Source: Bdellovibrionaceae bacterium UBA5009
Lineage (GTDB): Bacteria; Bdellovibrionota; Bdellovibrionia; Bdellovibrionales; Bdellovibrionaceae
Length of the DNA: 20,798 nucleotides
Assembly (NCBI GenBank): GCA_002396665.1
Contig: DGYJ01000059.1
Location: 31,446-52,243, forward strand
Reading direction: 5' to 3'
The notes beneath the pieces are model-generated. The model searched no databases and had not been told where the DNA came from. It saw only the letters and a list, made by a program, of their open reading frames with translations. A program made the position numbers and the translations under genes. Below are positions 16,601 through 20,798 of the stretch, piece after piece; position 1 is the stretch's first letter, and every line of letters starts with the position of its first letter.

Positions 16601-16936
16601 GCGGGAATGGTTCCTGTCGCAATTGGATTGAATGAGGCCTCGAAACAAAGAACAAGTCTTGGTGTTGCTGTGATCGGTGGTACTATAAGTTCAACGATAT
16701 TAACTCTTGTCTTAATTCCAGCGACGTTTATTTATTTTGATCGCTTGAAGAATTGGTTGGATCTTATGTTCAATCGTCATGTGCGTGGTCAAAAAGCCAT
16801 GGTGTCTGCGACAGCAGGGCATTTAAATTCTGCTATTGAAATTATTGAAAGTGAAAATCAGTCCTCTTCGAAAGTGAATTCTGCTAATAAAAAGATGGAA
16901 TCACAGTCCGCGAAGAATCAAGATCTCGAGGTTTAA
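13679..16936 (+). CDS. RND-superfamily efflux permease, HAE-1 type
   Basis: This 1085-residue inner-membrane pump has the normal RND plan: TM1, a large periplasmic loop (about 33-335), a TM2-TM6 block, a second large loop and TM8-TM12. Family motifs include the start IKRPVF, PYPGAGPSEVE (50-60), and LAVGLLIDDAIVVREN in TM4 with the proton-relay pair Asp404/Asp405. Lys932 in TM10 is in GLATKNSILLVD. This is the HAE-1 (AcrB/MexB-like) branch, not the metal-ion HME branch. The C-terminal tail from about residue 1025 is long, polar and Ser/Asn-rich. The substrate is unknown; drugs, fatty acids or envelope lipids are all possible. It is 7 nt after the repeat lipoprotein gene and directly abuts msrB. 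No adaptor gene lies in the operon. Confidence 0.95.
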   Translation: MDLAQLSIKRPVFITCIVTLILLIGFLCLRRLPVDLFPNVTFPTVVVTVPYPGAGPSEVETLIAKVLEEELSGIAGIEKLRSTSKEGIAQVIAEFSLKTDIKYAEQQMRDRVSAARRKLPDDIKEPTIKTVDPSDQPIAIISLVAPGLKPGDLYDVADQVVKPKIEQVNQVGLVEILGGRKREIQIQLDMNKLRAYKITTSQVSKGLESSGENVPAGKTNNAESEVSYRTIGEFRDLSIIPQSLVRFVGDEHPLAISQVGKVVDTLQDEVSKTFVNGNQALLLYVFRQSGANTIDVVDRVNKTLVTLNENLKNKGIQAQVELVRDGAKRIRDNVDDVYESIFIGVILTILVVYLFLGSFRSTIITGLALPNSLLGAFILMAIAGFTINIMSLLALSLAVGLLIDDAIVVRENIFRHMEMGKDPEQAALDGTKEVRLAVIATTLAILAVFGPIGMLQGVTGQFFKEFGLTICFAMLISLFDALTIAPMLSAYFAGNLHKVAPKTKIGQWNESILKSFDRFQTNLENAYEKVLHYTLKAPLIVIAINIGLFVGSLYATKWIPKTFIPAQDNGEFLVGLDLPPGTSLDKMSVLANEIDQKVRSVKEVKRTVLTVGNRDGQPNYAEISVELVKKGQGRTQNTTDMKNTIREMLKPYAYAHPAVKDGDATGGGQRQFNMNLLGDDLKQLEQVSQQVWDRLKQHAAFTDVDSSFRPGKPEYQFVIPPGIAQEAGLNTKTVGNELRSMVEGTTPALYRAGDREYEVRVRLQDDQRNLKETWKNALVPNINQSLVPLGLVAQISENNSPSNIRREDRARSIQISADVNPKGPGLGFALQDVTRILKEEIKLPPGVSFGFYGQAERFKELIGNMIAASGLGILFIYFVLSSLYESFVTPFAIMLVLPLAAIGAFFGLLISQTTLDLYSMIGCVMLLGLATKNSILLVDYINHLMKDGVERSEAIVRACRTRLRPILMTSLALIAGMVPVAIGLNEASKQRTSLGVAVIGGTISSTILTLVLIPATFIYFDRLKNWLDLMFNRHVRGQKAMVSATAGHLNSAIEIIESENQSSSKVNSANKKMESQSAKNQDLEV
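16928..16932 (+). promoter_or_regulatory. Ribosome binding site for the TTG start of msrB
   Basis: GAGGT lies in the last RND codons, four bases before TTG at 16937-16939. No ATG or GTG lies nearby in frame before the conserved MsrB region, so this site decides the start and couples msrB to the pump gene. Confidence 0.65.
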
Positions 16937-17398
16937 TTGTCGGACTCTACAAAAACAAAAAAATATTCAAAGCCCAGCTTGGAAGAAATCAAATCCAAGC
17001 TGACCAAAATCCAATATGATGTCACACAAAAAGAAGCCACAGAACCTCCATTTCAAAATGAATTCCACGACCACGAAGAAGAAGGAATCTATGTTGATAT
17101 TGTTTCTGGTGAGCCATTATTTAGTTCTTTGGATAAATTTGATTCTGGATGTGGATGGCCAAGTTTTTCTAAGCCATTGGTTGTAAATCATATTGTTGAA
17201 AAATCTGATCACAAACTATTTGTTGAGCGAACTGAAGTTCGCAGTCGGCATGGGGATTCGCACCTGGGTCATGTTTTTGATGACGGACCTGGTCCCACAG
17301 GTCTACGCTACTGTATCAATTCTGCTTCGCTTAGATTTATACCAAAAGAAGATCTAGAAAAAGAAGGCTACGCTGATTTTTTAGGATTGTTTCGTTGA
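16937..17398 (+). CDS. msrB: Peptide-methionine (R)-S-oxide reductase, zinc-less type
   Basis: This 153-residue protein reduces methionine-R-sulfoxide in proteins, with thioredoxin as the usual recycling partner. MsrB motifs are complete: EPPFQNE, DKFDSGCGWPSF (with Cys72), SHLGHVFDDGP (with His109/His112) and RYCINSASLRF with catalytic Cys126. The four zinc-binding cysteines of E. coli MsrB are absent. The first CxxC is replaced by Asp54/Ser57 and the second by Ser103/Gly106, as in the Bacillus-type enzyme. No signal peptide is seen, so it acts in the cytoplasm. The start is TTG, directly after the RND stop codon, with GAGGT at 16928-16932 four bases ahead. Its 3' end overlaps the convergent K+ channel gene by 31 bp. 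Its place in the operon hints that the pump responds to oxidants. Confidence 0.94.
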   Translation: MSDSTKTKKYSKPSLEEIKSKLTKIQYDVTQKEATEPPFQNEFHDHEEEGIYVDIVSGEPLFSSLDKFDSGCGWPSFSKPLVVNHIVEKSDHKLFVERTEVRSRHGDSHLGHVFDDGPGPTGLRYCINSASLRFIPKEDLEKEGYADFLGLFR

Positions 17399-18627
17399 TG
17401 AATAACATCTTCAATGTGCGATAGAAAATCAGGGTACGAGTGAATAACTCTATCAAAGGCTTCCTTAGATAAAACATACAAGTCGCAGTACGTTGTTGCT
17501 TTTGCGCCTGCATTTCTTTTTGCCGAAGTGATCAAGGCCATCTCGCCAAAAAATTTTCCTTCATTCAATTGGGCTAAAACTTTTCCTTCTTTATCTACAA
17601 TGTCGACATGTCCACTGTGGATAAAGTACATGGCATCGCCGATCTCGCCAATTCTAAATATATTTTCACCGGGGGCTGCGATTCTGGGCTGTAGTTCGCG
17701 CATAAGGTCTTCAAGTAGATCATGGCTTGCCCATTGTAAAAAAGATACTTTTTCAATAATTGAACGATTGATGAAGAACAATAACTCGGATTGAAATTTA
17801 AGTGGAAGTCCTTCAAGAATAGTTCGATCTGGAAGACCTTTATGATTTTGCCAAAGGTAATGGTAGTAGGATCTGACTTTTGTTTTTAGTTTTGCAGGAA
17901 TACGATTCGAGTGCATGAAGGTTTCCATGCGATCCAGGTTCTCCATATGATGTTCACGGGCAGCATCAAGCCGGCTTAATAAACTGGCCACGTTACTAAG
18001 GACGAAGCCGAAAACGCCGACGCCAATCAATTGGGTGATACAAGCAAAGAGCATCTGCGGTGCTGTTTTGGCAGAAATGTCACCGTAACCAACAGTTGTT
18101 AGGGTCGTGAATGACCAATAAATAGCACGGACATATTCCATTCCTTTGTCAGCATCGGGTCCAGCAGTGCCGCTGCCTAAAGAAATCCAGCCACAGGCCA
18201 CAAGATGGACAAGGACGGGCATCATAAAAGCTATCGGAATCAGTCTGTAGGCCATCGGAGGTAGCGTCGGTATTTCATTCAGAAAATCTTTGATTTTCCA
18301 GATGTGTCTTGCCGCTAGAATATTAAAAAGCGAAAGTGTTGTGTGATGATGGTTGAAAAAATATTCTTCGACCAAGTAAAACGGAATCACACAAAGTAGA
18401 TCGACAACGACACCAACAGCCAGCCAAGATTTAATTTCTTTTGCAGATTGATCTTTTTCTTTGAAGTGAATGTACAGATTGATGATCGAGACAAAACTAA
18501 TCCATAGATCAATGCTGACCTCGAGGTCGAAGGCCAGCGGATAATGCAGCAGTTTGAGCGGAAGCCAAACGCCAACCACCATCGCGGAAATGATGGATAC
18601 AATTCTTAATTTTTGAAGTGTCGACAT
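17368..18627 (-). CDS. Cyclic-nucleotide-binding K+ channel (CNG/HCN type)
   Basis: This 419-residue protein has six membrane segments: about 11-30, 40-55, 67-88, 97-115, 127-150 and 190-215. The pore loop carries the K+ selectivity filter TTVGYGD (177-183). After S6 comes a helical C-linker (218-300), then a cyclic-nucleotide-binding domain (about 305-410). That domain has the phosphate-binding cassette FGEMAL (360-365) and Arg371 in KRNAGA. It should therefore be gated by cAMP or cGMP. The fourth segment has only a few positive charges (Arg107, Lys111, Lys113), so voltage sensing is doubtful, as in MloK1-type channels. AGAGGT precedes the ATG at normal distance. It is transcribed alone, convergent with msrB. 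Confidence 0.93.
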   Translation of the reverse strand: MSTLQKLRIVSIISAMVVGVWLPLKLLHYPLAFDLEVSIDLWISFVSIINLYIHFKEKDQSAKEIKSWLAVGVVVDLLCVIPFYLVEEYFFNHHHTTLSLFNILAARHIWKIKDFLNEIPTLPPMAYRLIPIAFMMPVLVHLVACGWISLGSGTAGPDADKGMEYVRAIYWSFTTLTTVGYGDISAKTAPQMLFACITQLIGVGVFGFVLSNVASLLSRLDAAREHHMENLDRMETFMHSNRIPAKLKTKVRSYYHYLWQNHKGLPDRTILEGLPLKFQSELLFFINRSIIEKVSFLQWASHDLLEDLMRELQPRIAAPGENIFRIGEIGDAMYFIHSGHVDIVDKEGKVLAQLNEGKFFGEMALITSAKRNAGAKATTYCDLYVLSKEAFDRVIHSYPDFLSHIEDVIHQRNNPKKSA

Positions 18628-18829
18628 GCTACCTCTATCGGTATCTGAGGCTTAAAAATGACTAGACCATGTGCTAGAACTTGGTTTCTAAGTAGTAGAT
18701 TTGGAGGGTTTAGTGGAGTTTTAAAAACTGTGATCCTGTGTCAAACACTGTAGAGTAAAAAACCAACTTTAAAAATTAACATTCCTAAAATAATTTTTTT
18801 CAATTTAGAAATTTTTATCATTTATTATG

Positions 18830-18842
18830 TGAAGTAACTTCA
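18830..18842. promoter_or_regulatory. Perfect 6+6 bp inverted repeat upstream of the kinase gene
   Basis: TGAAGT (18830-18835) and ACTTCA (18837-18842) are inverted copies around one base. The site lies 20 bp before the predicted -35 of the kinase gene, a usual place for a regulator site. In such AT-rich DNA a chance repeat is possible. Confidence 0.4.
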
Positions 18843-18861
18843 TATTGTAAATTTAAAAAAT

Positions 18862-18888
18862 TTGAAATTCTTTTGTTTTTGCTAAATA
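18862..18888 (+). promoter_or_regulatory. Predicted promoter of the histidine kinase gene
   Basis: TTGAAA at 18862-18867 is followed after 15 nt by TAAATA (18883-18888). The -10 is preceded by TGC, the extended -10 motif. The short spacer is offset by the extended motif. Confidence 0.4.
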
Positions 18889-18916
18889 TATTTGCAAACT
18901 TGACGATGAAGAGGAC

Positions 18917-20482
18917 GTGGAAAAATTACTCGATTCATATTTTGATTTAACCAGTTTTTTTGTGTTGCACAAATTGGATCTGTGTATTTTCTTTTTGATT
19001 ATTTTCTTAACCTATACATTTATTCATTTTTTATACAAAAAATCAGTTCATTTGAGTGTTCGTAGCACGTGGACCATTTTATTCCTTTCCCTTTTAAGTC
19101 TTATTTTTGTGGAAGATGGCACAAATAAAATTAAAACAAAAATTTTTGATGAAATGAAAGTCCTAAGCCCTGATCTTCATTTGCTGATGGATCAAACGGG
19201 CAGTCATCAGATTTCGCTACTGACACAACCATCGGACACAATTTATTTATCTTTAATTGAACTTCAAAAGACGATTTTGCAGAATAATCGCCAAATTAGT
19301 GATGTGTACACTTTGACTAAAAATGCGGATGGCCAGTTTGCATTTTTAGTGGACTCTGAGACCGACTACAATCATGACGGTTACTATTCGGGGGAGCGGG
19401 AGTTAAGGACTCCGATCGGAGAGGTCTATACAGTGCAAAATGATCTATTGAACAAGGTTTGGATGAATGGCGCTCCAGATATAACCAGAGCACCTTACCA
19501 CGATAAGTGGGGCTATTGGGTCAGTGTTTTTGTTCCGCTTAGATACGATAACGGACAAATTTATTCTGTCCTTGGGATTGATTATTCTGCTGATAAATTA
19601 ATTCGCGCACTGACTATCGATAGAACGAAAAAATTTACTATTTGCTACATTGTTATTCTTATTGTGTCGATATGCCTAATTAGTCGATCACTGATTTTGA
19701 TGCAGCAAAAACAGATCATCCAATATTTAAATGAAAAGCTGCAACTCGCAGAAGAACTAGATATTCAAAAAATCAAAGCTGCTGAAACTTCTAAAATGGC
19801 TGCTTTGGGTGAAATGGCCGCTGGTATTGCCCATGAGATCAATGGTCCATTGACAATTATCCGAGGTCGGGCCCAGCAACTTTTGAGGGCAGTCAATGAA
19901 GATCGGATGGATCAAGAAAGCTTCCATAAACTTTTATCAGTGATCGAACTGACAACATTAAGAATTGCAAAAATTGTTTCTGGGCTAAAAACATTTTCTC
20001 GAAATGCAGAAAAAGATCCATTTGTACCGACTTCCGTGCAAAGTTTAATTGATCATACAATGATTTTTTGCATCGAAAAGTTTGAAACAAACAGCGTAAG
20101 CTTAGCTTATGCAAAAAATATGGATTGCGAGGTCAATATCCGCGAAGCTCAAATTTCACAGGTGCTTTTGAATTTGATCAATAATGCCTTTGATGCCGTA
20201 GAAAAGCTGAAGGACCCTTGGGTTCAAGTGGATGTTCAAATTCATGATGAAAAGTGGGTTGATATCTTAGTCATTGATAGTGGGCCTGGAATATCCGATG
20301 AGCTAGTCGAAAAAATTATGAAGCCCTTTTTTACAACGAAAGAAGTTGGGAAGGGAACAGGACTTGGCTTGAGCATTTCAAAAGAAATAATTGAAGAGCA
20401 TGGTGGGCAGCTGATTTTGGATCGCAGTTCTTTAAATACAAAGTTTATTGTGCGGCTTCCGCGTCTTATTAAAAAATCTTAA
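18917..20482 (+). CDS. Membrane sensor histidine kinase with Cache-like periplasmic domain
   Basis: This 521-residue protein has two membrane segments near the N-terminus (about 22-40 and 51-66). An extracytoplasmic domain follows (about 68-238), then a third segment (240-260). The sensor has Cache/PAS-type features: FAFLVDSETDYNHDG (141-155) and WGYWVSVFVPL then YSVLGIDYSADKL (198-228). After a coiled-coil linker comes HisKA with GIAHEINGPL, phospho-acceptor His306. The ATPase domain has the N box NLINNAFDA (419-427), G1 DSGPGI (454-459) and G2 GTGLGL (480-485). It is the NtrB-like class of kinase. No response regulator lies in the window. The GTG start is the first in frame, but its GAGGA is only about two bases away, so the exact start is uncertain. 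Confidence 0.9.
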   Translation: MEKLLDSYFDLTSFFVLHKLDLCIFFLIIFLTYTFIHFLYKKSVHLSVRSTWTILFLSLLSLIFVEDGTNKIKTKIFDEMKVLSPDLHLLMDQTGSHQISLLTQPSDTIYLSLIELQKTILQNNRQISDVYTLTKNADGQFAFLVDSETDYNHDGYYSGERELRTPIGEVYTVQNDLLNKVWMNGAPDITRAPYHDKWGYWVSVFVPLRYDNGQIYSVLGIDYSADKLIRALTIDRTKKFTICYIVILIVSICLISRSLILMQQKQIIQYLNEKLQLAEELDIQKIKAAETSKMAALGEMAAGIAHEINGPLTIIRGRAQQLLRAVNEDRMDQESFHKLLSVIELTTLRIAKIVSGLKTFSRNAEKDPFVPTSVQSLIDHTMIFCIEKFETNSVSLAYAKNMDCEVNIREAQISQVLLNLINNAFDAVEKLKDPWVQVDVQIHDEKWVDILVIDSGPGISDELVEKIMKPFFTTKEVGKGTGLGLSISKEIIEEHGGQLILDRSSLNTKFIVRLPRLIKKS

Positions 20483-20532
20483 GTCGTGAATTTACAGTTG
20501 TTCAATCTGATGAATCCAACTAAATTACGAAT

Positions 20533-20798
20533 ATGTCCAATTCGCAACTGTATCCCCCCATCTATTCTACTTGGCTGTCGAAGCGATTCCCAAAGTCTGT
20601 TCAAGAAAGCTTGGCCACCTGTGATTCCTGTGCCATGGTTCGACCTACTGGGATAACTCGGGATCCTGGGCCCTTCGAGGCCCATTTGAAATGTTGCACA
20701 TACTTTCCTTTTGTTCCTAATTTTGGTCTCGGGACAATGCTTGGCGAAAATTCTAAAGCCCTGCTGCTGCGAATTCAAACTGCAGAGGCCCAGGGGAT
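20533..20798 (+). CDS. Cysteine-cluster protein of unknown function, cut by the window edge
   Basis: The frame is open from the ATG at 20533 to the right end (88 residues seen, no stop). An in-frame TAA four codons upstream shows the start is local. The sequence has CDSC (30-33) followed by LKCCTYFPFVPNFGLG (52-67). This spacing resembles a family of small predicted metal or Fe-S cluster proteins with KCCTY-type motifs found in deltaproteobacteria-like lineages, often grouped near YkgJ proteins. That family statement is from memory. Cys30, Cys33, Cys54 and Cys55 are the likely ligands. There is no signal peptide. It starts 50 nt after the kinase gene, lacks a clear Shine-Dalgarno and could be co-transcribed with the kinase. 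Confidence 0.75.
   Translation, partial: MSNSQLYPPIYSTWLSKRFPKSVQESLATCDSCAMVRPTGITRDPGPFEAHLKCCTYFPFVPNFGLGTMLGENSKALLLRIQTAEAQG

Larger units (their letters stand above)
18628..18916. other. AT-rich intergenic region between channel and kinase genes
   Basis: This 289-bp spacer separates divergent genes. On the minus strand a consensus TTGACA (plus 18739-18744) lies inside a small inverted repeat GTGT-TTG-ACAC, but its -10 (TAAAAC at 15 nt) is weak. This is the best promoter candidate for the channel. On plus, an inverted repeat at 18830-18842 and a promoter-like pair at 18862-18888 precede the kinase. The rest is A/T-rich with no gene visible. Confidence 0.45.

Noticed and set aside
20479..20778. 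99-codon minus-strand frame at the right end
   Set aside because: Its product looks like no protein, and the opposite strand has an open frame with conserved-looking cysteine motifs that runs off the edge.

Overview
The window is ordinary-density bacterial chromosome, AT-rich by eye. It carries one tRNA and 15 protein genes, one of them cut by the right edge. Many products are exported: five predicted lipoproteins or secreted proteins of unknown function, an outer-membrane barrel and a TolC. The envelope is therefore Gram-negative. The gene style (lineage-specific lipoproteins, RND/TolC genes, a KCC-type cysteine-cluster protein, a CNG-type K+ channel) fits a lower-GC member of the Bdellovibrionota. 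This placement is inferred from style, not from a marker gene. No insertion sequence, phage gene, integrase or CRISPR array was seen.

Layout. 1-304: a minus-strand tRNA with a CAT anticodon, its own promoter and a strong terminator. 305-2300: two overlapping lipoprotein genes on plus behind a plausible sigma70 promoter. 2340-3227 (minus): a secreted endonuclease/exonuclease/phosphatase-fold enzyme. 3505-4080 (plus): a small secreted protein of unknown function. 4077-9820 (minus): a compact unit reading tetR, DUF2878 membrane protein, secreted protein, uup (ABC-F ATPase), and a secreted glycosidase-like protein. 9962-17398 (plus): a five-gene unit reading outer-membrane barrel, TolC-type channel, lipoprotein, HAE-1 RND pump, msrB. 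17368-18627 (minus): a cyclic-nucleotide-gated-type K+ channel. 18917-20482 (plus): a membrane histidine kinase with a Cache-like sensor. 20533 to the edge (plus): the start of a cysteine-cluster protein.

The most coherent system is the divergent pair around 9862-9885. A TetR-family gene and the RND operon face each other across a perfect 9+9 bp inverted repeat that overlaps predicted promoters on both strands. The repressor probably controls both units. The RND operon has no periplasmic adaptor (HlyD/AcrA) gene. In its place is a lipoprotein built of three diverged copies of a beta-rich domain of about 135 residues. An additional outer-membrane barrel opens the operon and a zinc-less methionine sulfoxide reductase closes it. 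This is the best candidate in the window for an undescribed envelope export or stress system.

Genes are tightly packed. Two convergent pairs overlap (4077-4080 and 17368-17398) and no intrinsic terminator is visible there. All functional calls come from reading motifs in the sequence; no database search was possible.
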